A stretch of DNA of 16,405 nucleotides from an uncultured Clostridia bacterium (GCA_934277655.1 CAKQVC010000014.1:1-16405), one strand, 5' to 3'. Numbered from the stretch's first letter, positions 6,590 to 14,775 are shown. Translations and numbers: made by a program. The notes: generated from the letters alone by a model not told the origin.

Positions 6590-6790
6590 GTCGCTTATAT
6601 TCACGGCGTTGCCGCAATGTAAGAACCATTGAATCACGCATGTGAGAAACCTGGGGCAAGACAGACCTTATGCTACAGTTCCCCAGCCTAGGGCTGGCCA
6701 GGAACTGGTCGTATAATGGTTCTATTATGGCTTCTTGTCACAACTCATGTTTTGAACAGAAAAATCGTCCTGCATCATGCAGTTACGAAA
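6590..6790 (+). ncRNA. candidate structured leader RNA upstream of coaX
   Basis: This stretch between promoter and coaX folds well by eye. Hairpin 1: CTTATATT/AATGTAAG (6594-6601 with 6616-6623) containing CGGC-GTT-GCCG. A long-range 9-bp stem AGAACCATT/AATGGTTCT (6622-6630 with 6715-6723) encloses TCAC-GCAT-GTGA (6634-6645) and either CTGGGG/CCCCAG (6651-6656 with 6681-6686) or the overlapping CCAGCC-TAG-GGCTGG (6683-6697). A last hairpin CTGCA-TCA-TGCAG lies at 6770-6782. The stems share bases and so include mutually exclusive pairs, as in regulatory leaders. I recognise no known riboswitch core. A stand-alone RNA of the 6S size class is another possibility, though there is no terminator before coaX. 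In-frame extension of coaX into this region is not protein-like. Confidence 0.4.
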
Positions 6791-6804
6791 ACACGGAGGA
6801 AAAA

Positions 6805-7572
6805 ATGATTTTAGCAATAGATATAGGAAATACAAACACAGTTTTAGGATGTTTCAGTGGAGAAAAACTGATTTTCAGAGAGCGTATCTCAACGAAAAGA
6901 GAAGCGACGGATCTGGAGTATGCAGCGATGATAAAAACAGCATTGGATATGTATGCCATAGCGCCGAGACAGATCAGCGGATCAATCATGTCATCCGTTG
7001 TGCCGTCCATTACCAATACATTGAAACGAGCAATCGAAAAACTGGCAGGAATTGATACGATCGTGATCGGACCGGGAATCAAAACAGGGCTGAGCATTAA
7101 AATTGATAATCCGGCACAACTGGGAAGCGATCTGGTCGCCGATGCAGTCGGTGCCATTCAGGAATATCCACTGCCACAGATCATTATTGATATGGGAACA
7201 GCAACTACTTTTTCTGTGATTGACAAGACTCGTTCCTATATTGGAGGCATGATTACTGCAGGCATGGCGATTTCAGCAGAGGCACTGGTCAGATCGACAT
7301 CGCAGCTTTCAAAGGTTGATTTCGAGAAACCGAAAAAAATGATCGGGACCAACACGGTAGACTGTATTAAAAGCGGTTTGATGTATTCGACAGCATGTAG
7401 TCTGGATGGTATGATCGAACGGATTGAAAATGAGCTGGGAGAAGAATGCACAGTAATCGCAACAGGCGGCCTTGCAGGAGTGATCACACCACTGTGCAAT
7501 CATAAAATGATCTTGGACGGAGATTTGATCCTGAAGGGACTTCTTCATATCTACAATAAGAATCGTTCGTAA
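6805..7572 (+). CDS. coaX: type III pantothenate kinase
   Basis: CoaX phosphorylates pantothenate with ATP, the first committed step of coenzyme A synthesis; the type III enzyme is not feedback-inhibited by CoA and needs a monovalent cation. It has 255 residues, the family norm. The ASKHA-fold phosphate motif DIGNTNT is at 5-11, the pantothenate/Asp segment GSDLVADA at 107-114 (Asp109 likely catalytic), the second phosphate loop DMGTATTFSV follows, and GGLAG lies near the C-terminus. The start at 6805 follows GGAGGA (6795-6800); the in-frame ATG at 6670 would add 45 residues drawn from the structured leader and is rejected. It is transcribed away from coaBC, so pathway steps 1 to 3 flank one control region. 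Confidence 0.96.
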   Translation: MILAIDIGNTNTVLGCFSGEKLIFRERISTKREATDLEYAAMIKTALDMYAIAPRQISGSIMSSVVPSITNTLKRAIEKLAGIDTIVIGPGIKTGLSIKIDNPAQLGSDLVADAVGAIQEYPLPQIIIDMGTATTFSVIDKTRSYIGGMITAGMAISAEALVRSTSQLSKVDFEKPKKMIGTNTVDCIKSGLMYSTACSLDGMIERIENELGEECTVIATGGLAGVITPLCNHKMILDGDLILKGLLHIYNKNRS

Positions 7573-7697
7573 ATTGATGGAAGACTTTGGCAGATAACAA
7601 AAAACAGGTAAGTATACGGTCTTTGTTTGTGCGGAGCAGAAAAGCAGGTAGCCCTGCCATCTCTGCGTGTACAGAGAAGAAAAGTTAATTGACGAAA
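7573..7697 (+). other. gene-free stretch after coaX with a nested hairpin
   Basis: No gene or start signal is visible. A nested fold GCAGA (7636-7640)/TCTGC (7662-7666) encloses GCAGG-TAGC-CCTGC (7644-7657), with an alternative CTCTG-CGTGTA-CAGAG hairpin (7661-7676) sharing its 3' arm. It precedes the terminator at 7698, so it may be the coaX 3' UTR or a small RNA. Confidence 0.3.
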
Positions 7698-7738
7698 GCG
7701 GTTTTTGGATATTTTATCCGGAAATCGCCTGTTTTTTT
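7698..7738 (+). terminator. intrinsic terminator after coaX
   Basis: A 14-bp stem, 7698-7711 pairing with 7715-7728 (three G-U wobbles, 3-base loop), is followed by CTG and seven T (7732-7738). It clearly separates the coaX unit from the radC operon. Confidence 0.8.
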
Positions 7739-7820
7739 GTGGAATCCCGAAGAAAAAGAATTCATGATAATCTCACAGGTTTAACTTTGAAATCTTCATA
7801 AAGAAAAAGTGCCGGTGTGC

Positions 7821-7849
7821 TTGTATCGGCTTTAAAAAAATGTTATAAT
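7821..7849 (+). promoter_or_regulatory. sigma-A promoter of the radC-mre operon
   Basis: TTGTAT (7821-7826), a 17-bp spacer and a perfect TATAAT (7844-7849) with extended TG (7841-7842). Predicted start is near 7856, giving a leader of about 100 bases before radC. This is the best promoter in the window and the only clear one upstream of the mre genes. Confidence 0.8.
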
Positions 7850-7956
7850 CTAACGTGGTATTATGTGTAGTTTCAGCCTGATTCGTCACAGCAAGCAGAT
7901 CTGTAAACTGTGATGAGATTTTATGAAAATTCCGGTGGAAAAAGAAAGGAATTTTT

Positions 7957-8634
7957 ATGAATATAAAAAACTTGCCGGAAACTGAGCGTCCGGTCGAAAA
8001 AACCATGGCGAAAGGAATTACGACATTGTCCAACGCAGAACTTCTGGCAATTCTGATCGGTTCAGGAAGCAGAGATAAATCTGCTATCGGCGTTGCCGAA
8101 GAAGTTATCAGCCAGAATCCGCAGGGAATTCTGTATCTGACAGAAAGCTCTGCAGAAGAGTTAATGAAGATCAGCGGGATCGGCAGAACGAAAGCCGTCC
8201 GCATTCTTGCAGCTGTAGAATTGGGAAAACGGATTTCTACAGCACCGAAACAGAAAAAAATAGGAATTGCCGGAGCCGAAGATATTGTAAATCTTTTTAT
8301 GGAAGACATGCGCTATGAAAAAAGAGAAATCTTTAAAGCGCTTCTTCTGAATGCAAAAGGGGAAATAGTTTCAACAGAAATAGTGTCAGTTGGAGAATTG
8401 ACATCTACCCTGGTGCATCCGAGGGAAGTTTTCAGCCAGGCAATCAAAAAAAGTGCAGCAGCAGTGGTTTTTATACATAATCATCCCAGCGGAGATCCTA
8501 CGCCCAGCGGCGAAGATTTTGAGACGACGAAAATGTTGACAGACTGTGGAAAGCTTTTGAGAATTAATGTGCTCGATCACATTATTATTGGAGATGGACG
8601 CTTTTGCAGCATGCGAAGTAAAGGGTATATGTAA
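7957..8634 (+). CDS. radC: RadC family JAB/JAMM-domain protein
   Basis: 225-residue RadC/YsnA-type protein, historically called a DNA repair protein but of unproven function. The N-terminal part holds a helix-hairpin-helix (ISGIGRTKAVRILAAVELGK, about 72-91). The C-terminal JAB1/MPN domain has the complete metal-binding motif HNHPSGDPTPSGED: His174, His176, Ser184 and Asp187 fit HxH-x7-S-x2-D, so it is probably a zinc-dependent enzyme. The start at 7957 follows AGAAAGGA with a 6-base T-rich gap. It is the first gene after the promoter at 7821-7849 and precedes mreB by 72 bp without a terminator; radC-mreBCD is a widespread gene order in Firmicutes and other phyla. Confidence 0.95.
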   Translation: MNIKNLPETERPVEKTMAKGITTLSNAELLAILIGSGSRDKSAIGVAEEVISQNPQGILYLTESSAEELMKISGIGRTKAVRILAAVELGKRISTAPKQKKIGIAGAEDIVNLFMEDMRYEKREIFKALLLNAKGEIVSTEIVSVGELTSTLVHPREVFSQAIKKSAAAVVFIHNHPSGDPTPSGEDFETTKMLTDCGKLLRINVLDHIIIGDGRFCSMRSKGYM

Positions 8635-8706
8635 AATAATCCAGCTGCCGGACAGACAAACTTGAAAATAAAACATGAATTTTGACGGCACAATGGAGGT
8701 ATTAAA

Positions 8707-9762
8707 ATGTGTGGTTTTTTTAAAGCTAAAGATATGGGAATTGATCTGGGAACAGCGAATACATTGATTTTTGTGAAGGGAAGCGGGATCGTTCTGAACG
8801 AGCCATCCGTTATTGCCTTTGAAAACAGAGGCGGCAAGACGCTTGCAGTCGGTTCAAGAGCGAAGGCAATGCTGGGAAAAGCACCGGAAAACATTTCGGT
8901 TATCCGCCCACTTCAGGATGGAGTTATCTCCAACTTTGACAGAACGGCAGATATGCTGAAATCGTTCCTTGAAACAGCTTTAGCCGTAAAGAAGATCAGA
9001 AATTTCCGTGTTGTTGTCGGTGTTCCAAGCGGCGTTACGGAAGTTGAAAAAAGAGCTGTAGAAGAAATTGTAAGACAGATGGGAGCAACCGAAGTTTTCA
9101 TCCTGGAAGAACCGATGGCAGCTGCGATCGGAGCAGGTATGCCTGTTGACGGAACAACGGGCTGCATGATTGCAGATATTGGAGGCGGTACGTCTGATAT
9201 CGCGATTATTGCACTGGGAGGCATTGTTGCAAGCACATCTATCCGTCACGCAGGCGATAAGATGAACGAAGCTATCATCCAATATATGAGAAAACGTCAT
9301 GCTCTCCTGATCGGAGAACATACAGCAGAAGAACTGAAGATCCACATCGGCTGTGCCTGCATGGACGTAGACGAGAACGGAAATGAAATCATCAAAACCA
9401 TGAAAGCAAGAGGAAGAGACATTATCTCCGGCCTGCCGAAAACAATGGAAGTCAATAATAAAGATATTATGCTGGCATTGCAGGAATCTGTTGATATTAT
9501 CGTTGATGGAATCAAGAGCACTATTGAAAAAGCACCGCCTGAAATTGCAGCTGATATTGCTGAAAACGGGATGGTTCTTTCCGGAGGTGGCGGCATGATC
9601 GCAAATCTTGATAAACTGATCAAGAAGAGAACCGATATGGACGTTACTGTTGCAGAAAATGCCTTTGAAGCGGTTGCTGTGGGTACTGGCATGAGCCTGG
9701 AAAACATTGAAAAGCTTAAGGTGTATTCGATCAACGGCAGAAAAAAATATGAAACTCGCTAG
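8707..9762 (+). CDS. mreB: rod-shape-determining actin homologue MreB
   Basis: Bacterial actin that forms membrane-associated filaments and guides side-wall peptidoglycan synthesis by the elongasome. It has 351 residues, slightly longer than usual. The nucleotide site is intact: phosphate loop 1 DLGTANT (13-19), EEPMAAAIGAG with Glu134/Glu135, phosphate loop 2 DIGGGTSD from Asp157, and the adenosine motif LSGGGG near residue 292. The N-terminus is MCGFFKAKDMGIDLG, whose Phe-Phe could help membrane contact. The C-terminal tail (YSINGRKKYETR) is basic. GGAGG (8695-8699) precedes the ATG by 7 bases. mreC follows 27 bp downstream. Some Firmicutes have paralogues (Mbl, MreBH); position upstream of mreCD argues for MreB proper. 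Confidence 0.96.
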   Translation: MCGFFKAKDMGIDLGTANTLIFVKGSGIVLNEPSVIAFENRGGKTLAVGSRAKAMLGKAPENISVIRPLQDGVISNFDRTADMLKSFLETALAVKKIRNFRVVVGVPSGVTEVEKRAVEEIVRQMGATEVFILEEPMAAAIGAGMPVDGTTGCMIADIGGGTSDIAIIALGGIVASTSIRHAGDKMNEAIIQYMRKRHALLIGEHTAEELKIHIGCACMDVDENGNEIIKTMKARGRDIISGLPKTMEVNNKDIMLALQESVDIIVDGIKSTIEKAPPEIAADIAENGMVLSGGGGMIANLDKLIKKRTDMDVTVAENAFEAVAVGTGMSLENIEKLKVYSINGRKKYETR

Positions 9763-9789
9763 GGCGATAAAAGGGAATGGACAGAATTT

Positions 9790-10608
9790 ATGAGATGGAT
9801 CAGAGAACATAAGTTAATAACTGCGCTGCTGGTAATTTTGCTGGCACTGGGAATTATTTTTGCAGTGTCTGTATCATCAGCAATTCAGGATAATCCGGTA
9901 AGCTTAGTTGCAAACCAGGGTGCATCGGTTGTGTCCAAAGGACTTTCGACTGTGGGAAATGGGATCAGAAACACCGTTTCCGGGATTTTGTCTTACCGCA
10001 GTCTGCAGAAGCAGGTAGAAGAACTGGAAGCAGAAAACCTTGAGCTGAAACTGAAAGTGTCAGAAGAGTCCATGACAAAGGAACAGCTGGAAGAATTGCA
10101 GGATCTTTCAGGACTTCTGAATTATGACTATACGAAAAAGAAATTTGATATTGTGACAGCGGATCTGATATCTATGGACGGATCCAACTGGACCAATGCT
10201 TTTACGATTGACAAAGGAACCGAGAGCGGCATCAAGGAAGGCGATGCGGTTATCAACGGTGATGGTTTGGTAGGCAAGGTTGAAAGCACGGGAAAAGGCT
10301 GGTCGAAAGTGGTGTCTATCATCGATGACGGCAGCAAGGTAAGCTTCAAGCTGGCAAGAGACAGAAAACAACTGGGTGTCGTTTCAGGAAATGAAGAAGG
10401 TGGAATCAGTGGCTACATGATTGATGCAGATGCTCTGATCTCAGAGGGAGATACGATCATCACTTCAGGACTGGGGACCTATCCGGCAGGACTTGAAATC
10501 GGCAGCGTAAAGACAGTTACGTACAACAGCAATACGCTTTTAAAAGAAATTACCGTAGAAAGCGTTGTAAATTTTAAATGTTTAGGTAAGGTTGCGGTGA
10601 TCATATGA
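9790..10608 (+). CDS. mreC: rod-shape-determining protein MreC
   Basis: Extracytoplasmic scaffold of the elongasome that binds and activates PBP2. It has 272 residues: a short basic cytoplasmic start (MRWIREHK), one signal-anchor helix at about 9-31, a coiled coil at about 68-110 (LQKQVEELEAENLELKLKV), and two beta-rich MreC domains to the C-terminus. The ATG at 9790 is only modestly served by AAAGGGA (9770-9776), 13 bases upstream; no better in-frame start exists, and an out-of-frame ATG at 9777 lies between. It overlaps mreD by 4 bp (ATGA), so translation of the two is coupled. Confidence 0.93.
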   Translation: MRWIREHKLITALLVILLALGIIFAVSVSSAIQDNPVSLVANQGASVVSKGLSTVGNGIRNTVSGILSYRSLQKQVEELEAENLELKLKVSEESMTKEQLEELQDLSGLLNYDYTKKKFDIVTADLISMDGSNWTNAFTIDKGTESGIKEGDAVINGDGLVGKVESTGKGWSKVVSIIDDGSKVSFKLARDRKQLGVVSGNEEGGISGYMIDADALISEGDTIITSGLGTYPAGLEIGSVKTVTYNSNTLLKEITVESVVNFKCLGKVAVII

Positions 10609-11105
10609 AGTATTCGAAAGCAGGAGCGTTTTTCCTTGTAGCTTTCCTTATCCAGCCATCATTGCTGAATCTGTTCAGCATAAGAGGATATACTCCAAAT
10701 CTGATGTTGGGTCTGGTCATTGTTTTTTCATTTTTATATGAAAATGAAATGTATGGCATCGTTTTCGGTGCTGTGTTTGGTTGCCTGTATGACCTCTGTT
10801 ACAATGCGGTAGTCGGACCGATGCCGATTGCCCTTGTTTTTACGGCGATTTTTATCATATTGATCAGAGAGTTTGCGAATATTGAAAACATTATAAACAT
10901 GTGGGTGGTTGCGTTGCTCTCAATTCTGCTGTATTATGGAACAAACTGGGGATTATACCGGCTGGCAGGAAATCCGGCAGGATTTATGTACGTTTTAAAA
11001 ATGCTGCCTTGGGAAGCACTTTATACGATGGCAGTTATTACTGCTGTATATCTGGTGCTGATCCGGAAAGTTATAAGGTATCGCAAAGACAGGTATTTTA
11101 GATGA
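10605..11105 (+). CDS. mreD: rod-shape-determining membrane protein MreD
   Basis: Small integral membrane partner of MreC. It has 166 residues, almost all hydrophobic, with about five membrane helices (for example AFFLVAFLIQPSLLNLF, LMLGLVIVFSFLY, MPIALVFTAIFIILI, MWVVALLSILLYY and the C-terminal TMAVITAVYLVLI). The conserved family segment YGIVFGAVFGCLYDLCYN lies near residues 50-67. The gene starts within the mreC stop (ATGA, 10605-10608) and its own stop overlaps the next start in the same way (11102-11105), so mreC, mreD and mrdA are a tightly coupled chain. Sequence conservation in this family is low; position makes the call secure. Confidence 0.92.
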   Translation: MKYSKAGAFFLVAFLIQPSLLNLFSIRGYTPNLMLGLVIVFSFLYENEMYGIVFGAVFGCLYDLCYNAVVGPMPIALVFTAIFIILIREFANIENIINMWVVALLSILLYYGTNWGLYRLAGNPAGFMYVLKMLPWEALYTMAVITAVYLVLIRKVIRYRKDRYFR

Positions 11106-13933
11106 ACAACAAATTATTAAAATCAAGATATTTTCAGGTTGTTGCTGCAATTGTCATTCTGATGTTGATTCTATGTGTGCGTCTGTTTATCCTGACAACG
11201 GTTCAGAATGAAAAATGGACGGAAGCAGCGACCAGTCAGAATACGAAAGAAGTGTTGACATCAGCACCGAGGGGGCAGATTTTTGACCGTTACGGCAGGC
11301 TTCTTGCAGGAAATAAGCAGGTGTTTACCGTGACGTTTAACATCAGTGGCTTAAGTACTGAGGAAATCAACAGTTCCGCATATGCACTGGTAAAACTTCT
11401 GGAAAAAAATGGGGATACGTATATTGATAATTTTCCTATTAAGATCAACAGCAAAGGAAAGTTCTACTATACGTATGACTCCGATAAGAAAAAATGGCTA
11501 AAAAGCCTGGGACTGAAAAAAACAGCAACTGCGGAAGAAGCTTTTCAATGCCTGCGAAAAAAATATGATATTGATCCGTCGATGGATCGTTTCGAAGCTA
11601 TGAAAGAACTGCAGGAAACGTATGGGGTTTATCCTCCGATCAATATCCGCAGCCTGACCTATACCTATGATACGAAAAAGGAAGCCTTTATCAGCAAGTA
11701 TGATCTTTCTGTTGTGGAGAAAGATGAGAACGGAGATGCGGTAAAACGTACTGACTTGACGGCAAAGGAAGCTTTTTATGCTTTGCGCAGTAAATATAAA
11801 CTGGATGAAGATGAGAAAGGCAAGGCTCTTTCTGAAAAAGACCGGCTTTCTAATCGAGAAGCCAGAAAGATCTTTGTCGTTCGAGAGGAAATCAAGAATA
11901 CAGGATATAATAAATATCGCTCCAGTACGATTGCAAACGGCGTCTGCGATAAGACGGTTGCTTATATCGAAGAGATGGGCAATGTCATCAAAGGAGTAGA
12001 AATCGCATCAGAAACAGTGCGGTATTATCCAAACAAGAATCTGGCGTCTCATATTCTGGGGTATATGGGCAGTATTTCCGATAGTCAGTATGAAGAGTAC
12101 GTTAAGAACAGAGGGTATAGTGCCGATGATCTGATCGGTAAAGACGGGATTGAGGCATCCATGGAAAGCACTCTTCGTGGAACCGATGGTGTGAAGAGCA
12201 TTCTGGTAAACAGTGCGGGCGACTATATGGAGACTCTGGAAGAAACAGAGCCGGTTGCAGGCAAAGATATTTACCTGACGATAGATGCGGATTTGCAGAA
12301 GAGTACAGAAAAGACGCTGAAAAATGTAATCAAGGCAGTGCAGACAGGAGGCGTATTCAAGGGAAAATACGGAACTCGCCGGATGACGAAAAAAGCAAAC
12401 TGCGGTTCTGGTGCAATCGTTGCGATTGACGTGGAAACAGCCGATGTTCTGGCAATGGCAAGCTATCCCGACTATGATCCGAATATTTTTGCAGAGGGAA
12501 TTTCGACCAAAGCATGGCAGTCTGTGCAGAGCACGAATCCAAGAGATCCACTGGCACCGACGCCTCTGTATAATATTGCGACAAGAACGCCTGTACAGCC
12601 AGGATCGACGTTTAAGCCGATTACTGCTGTAGCGGCACTTCAGTGCGGATTGAATCCGAACAGGACGATTTATGACGGAGGCTATATTGAAATGGGCGGA
12701 CGGAAGTTCGGTTGCAGTAACTATAACCACGGATTAGGTTCTCACGGATATCAGACGTTGGCACAGGGAATCCAGAATTCCTGTAACTACTATTTCTACT
12801 GTATCGGTACGGGCAGAGACTGGAATAACGGCGGCAGCAGTCTGGGATATACCAGTAAGATCAGCATTGAAAAGATCATGAAGGTCGCATCAGAATTCGG
12901 ACTTGGAGATAAGACGGGGATTGAGCTTTATGAAACGACGACTCCACTGGCTTCCAAGGACAGAAAGATGCAGTCGATGAAGAGTTCTCTTTGGAGTTAT
13001 CTATATTATAATGCATCTTCTTACTGGCCGAAGTCCACGTATAATGATGATACGAAGTTAAGAGAAGAAATAAATACGATCACAGGATGGATCAGCGAGA
13101 ATCCGGACAGAGGCACGATCGTGAACCGTCTGAAAAAGCAGACAACTGTGCGTGATTCCAGAATAGATTCGTTGGCAGACACTTGTAAGTATTCCTATTT
13201 CGAACAGGCAAAATGGACGGTCGGCGATGAGTTTAACATTGCAATCGGACAGGGAGATAATGCCTATACACCGCTTCAGATGGCAAACTATGTGGCAACT
13301 CTGGGTAATGACGGTAAGAGAAATCAGGTCAGCATTATTCATGGCGTCGAAGGGGAAGGCATCAAAGAAAAAGAAGACCCTTACGAGATCGATATCACGA
13401 AAGAGCAGATGAGCAAGGTTCTGGAAGGAATGAAGATGGTAACCAAACGAGGTACACTTGCCAGCTTCTTTGCAGGATTTCCCATTGATGTAGCCGGCAA
13501 GACCGGTACGGCACAGAGTGACGGATACATCAATCCGAAAGACGAGGTTGCGTATGTAAAATCCAATCTGGGAAGAATTGCGCCGGGATTGAGTTGGAGT
13601 CAGGTGCAGAAAAAGATGGATGTACTCATGAAATCGGATCCTGAAAAATATCCGACAGAAAATGATACCGTCGATACAGCTGTTGTACTTGCCAGCAATA
13701 AAAAGGTAAGCTACAGCAGGATCAACCAGTATAAACAGCAATATGAAAACTTTGCGTGGACGATTGCACTGGCACCCGCAGATGACCCGAAGATCGCCGT
13801 TGTGGTATTGTTAGTACAGGGAGGAACTTCCTTTAATGCGGCTCCTGCGGCGAAGGAAGTGATTGGGGAATATCTGCTGAATCAAGATAAAGCGAAGGAT
13901 CAGACACTGGATTTTTCAACAAAGATGGACTAA
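11102..13933 (+). CDS. mrdA: penicillin-binding protein 2, elongasome transpeptidase (extended form)
   Basis: Class B transpeptidase that cross-links new side-wall peptidoglycan with the MreBCD/RodA complex. One membrane anchor spans about 11-32. The class B signature APRGQIFDRYGRLLAG is at about 56-71. The catalytic motifs are complete: STFK with Ser502 and Lys505, SCN at 560-562, KTGTAQ from Lys800. At 943 residues it is much longer than E. coli PBP2 (about 630). Extra sequence lies in the N-terminal pedestal (about 100-270, charged and Lys/Glu-rich), between SCN and KTG (about 620-705), and after KTG (about 810-870). No rodA follows. It overlaps mreD by 4 bp and precedes minD by 22 bp. Identity is firm; what the insertions do is unknown. 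Confidence 0.94.
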   Translation: MNNKLLKSRYFQVVAAIVILMLILCVRLFILTTVQNEKWTEAATSQNTKEVLTSAPRGQIFDRYGRLLAGNKQVFTVTFNISGLSTEEINSSAYALVKLLEKNGDTYIDNFPIKINSKGKFYYTYDSDKKKWLKSLGLKKTATAEEAFQCLRKKYDIDPSMDRFEAMKELQETYGVYPPINIRSLTYTYDTKKEAFISKYDLSVVEKDENGDAVKRTDLTAKEAFYALRSKYKLDEDEKGKALSEKDRLSNREARKIFVVREEIKNTGYNKYRSSTIANGVCDKTVAYIEEMGNVIKGVEIASETVRYYPNKNLASHILGYMGSISDSQYEEYVKNRGYSADDLIGKDGIEASMESTLRGTDGVKSILVNSAGDYMETLEETEPVAGKDIYLTIDADLQKSTEKTLKNVIKAVQTGGVFKGKYGTRRMTKKANCGSGAIVAIDVETADVLAMASYPDYDPNIFAEGISTKAWQSVQSTNPRDPLAPTPLYNIATRTPVQPGSTFKPITAVAALQCGLNPNRTIYDGGYIEMGGRKFGCSNYNHGLGSHGYQTLAQGIQNSCNYYFYCIGTGRDWNNGGSSLGYTSKISIEKIMKVASEFGLGDKTGIELYETTTPLASKDRKMQSMKSSLWSYLYYNASSYWPKSTYNDDTKLREEINTITGWISENPDRGTIVNRLKKQTTVRDSRIDSLADTCKYSYFEQAKWTVGDEFNIAIGQGDNAYTPLQMANYVATLGNDGKRNQVSIIHGVEGEGIKEKEDPYEIDITKEQMSKVLEGMKMVTKRGTLASFFAGFPIDVAGKTGTAQSDGYINPKDEVAYVKSNLGRIAPGLSWSQVQKKMDVLMKSDPEKYPTENDTVDTAVVLASNKKVSYSRINQYKQQYENFAWTIALAPADDPKIAVVVLLVQGGTSFNAAPAAKEVIGEYLLNQDKAKDQTLDFSTKMD

Positions 13934-13955
13934 GAAAAGAAGGAAGGAGAATACC

Positions 13956-14678
13956 ATGGGGAAGACAATTGTTATTGCTTCCGGAAAAGGTGGAACCGGT
14001 AAGACGATGGTCTCTGCCAATTTAGGCGCGACACTGTCAAAACGAGGCTATCGTGTGCTTCTGATGGATATGGATACAGGACTTCGAAACCTGGATTTGT
14101 ATTTGGGGTTGGAAAATAACGTGGTGTATGATGTAACAGATGTCATGAACGGCGTCTGTCGGATCAAACAGGCCATTATCAAGGATAAAACTTTCCCGGG
14201 GCTGAATCTGATGGCAGCATCGCCGAAACGATCTACGGGAGATTTAACTCCTCTTCACATGAAAGTCCTCTGCGAGAAACTGGAGGAGATGTTCGACTAT
14301 ATCATCGTTGATGCACCAGCGGGACTGGATGATGACTTTATGATTGCGTTGGGAGCAACGGAACATGTGATCCTGGTCATCAATCCGGAAATCGCTTCCA
14401 TGCGGGATGGAGAACTCGTGCGGCAGCTTCTTCTTGATGAGGGGAAAAATAACATCCATTACATAGTGAACAAGCTTCATCTGAAATTGATGAAAGCAGG
14501 TCTGGCACCGAGCATTGAAGAGGTTTCCAGACATATCAGAAAACAGATCATCGGACTGATTCCGTATGATGAAAACGTGCATATTTCAACAAATCTGGGG
14601 ATTCCGATCGCTTTTTTGGAAGATCATTATATTGCAAAAGACTTTGAACGGATTGCGGACAGAGTCGAAAAACTGTAA
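13956..14678 (+). CDS. minD: MinD-like septum-site ParA/MinD ATPase, short form
   Basis: Deviant Walker A ATPase of the MinD family, which on the membrane recruits the division inhibitor MinC. The P-loop GKGGTGKT (10-17) carries the signature Lys11; DMDTGLRNLDLYLGLEN (from 38) and VYDVTDVMNG are classic MinD segments, and VDAPAGLDDDF is the switch II region. The length of 240 residues is shorter than the usual 260-270: it ends in DFERIADRVEKL and lacks the C-terminal amphipathic membrane-targeting helix (typically Phe/Lys/Leu-rich). No minC precedes it and no minE follows, although many Clostridia have minC-minD-minE here. AAGGAGA serves the ATG. It could be a MinD that works without the canonical partners or a related positioning ATPase. 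Confidence 0.85.
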   Translation: MGKTIVIASGKGGTGKTMVSANLGATLSKRGYRVLLMDMDTGLRNLDLYLGLENNVVYDVTDVMNGVCRIKQAIIKDKTFPGLNLMAASPKRSTGDLTPLHMKVLCEKLEEMFDYIIVDAPAGLDDDFMIALGATEHVILVINPEIASMRDGELVRQLLLDEGKNNIHYIVNKLHLKLMKAGLAPSIEEVSRHIRKQIIGLIPYDENVHISTNLGIPIAFLEDHYIAKDFERIADRVEKL

Positions 14679-14681
14679 CAA

Positions 14682-14731
14682 AAAAACTGCAGCAAACCGT
14701 ATCAAACTGTTATGGAGTATCTGCAGTTTTT
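14682..14731 (+). terminator. intrinsic terminator ending the mre operon
   Basis: AAAAACTGCAG (14682-14692) and CTGCAGTTTTT (14721-14731) form an 11-bp stem with a 28-base loop that can pair further (CCGTA with TATGG). The run of T is the 3' arm itself. It begins 4 bases after the minD stop and is symmetric enough to act on both strands. Confidence 0.65.
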
Positions 14732-14746
14732 ACACATCTGGCAGCC

Positions 14747-14775
14747 TTGAAAGGTGCGCAGGATAAAAATATAAA
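14747..14775 (+). promoter_or_regulatory. sigma-A promoter of mrp
   Basis: TTGAAA (14747-14752), a 17-bp spacer and TATAAA (14770-14775) match the sigma-A consensus at 5 of 6 in each box. It lies just past the minD terminator; the predicted start near 14782 leaves a leader of about 35 bases. Confidence 0.65.

Noticed and set aside
6670..6804. 45-residue N-terminal extension of coaX
   Set aside because: No ribosome site at 6670; the residues come from the structured leader and CoaX proteins begin at the phosphate motif.
8980..9810. 276-codon reverse-strand frame opposite mreB
   Set aside because: It lies wholly antisense to an unmistakable mreB, has no ribosome site and no recognisable domain; long antisense frames are a by-product of the codon usage here.
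12008..12730. 240-codon reverse-strand frame opposite mrdA
   Set aside because: Cys/Arg/His-rich translation with no family resemblance, inside the transpeptidase gene; a shadow frame.
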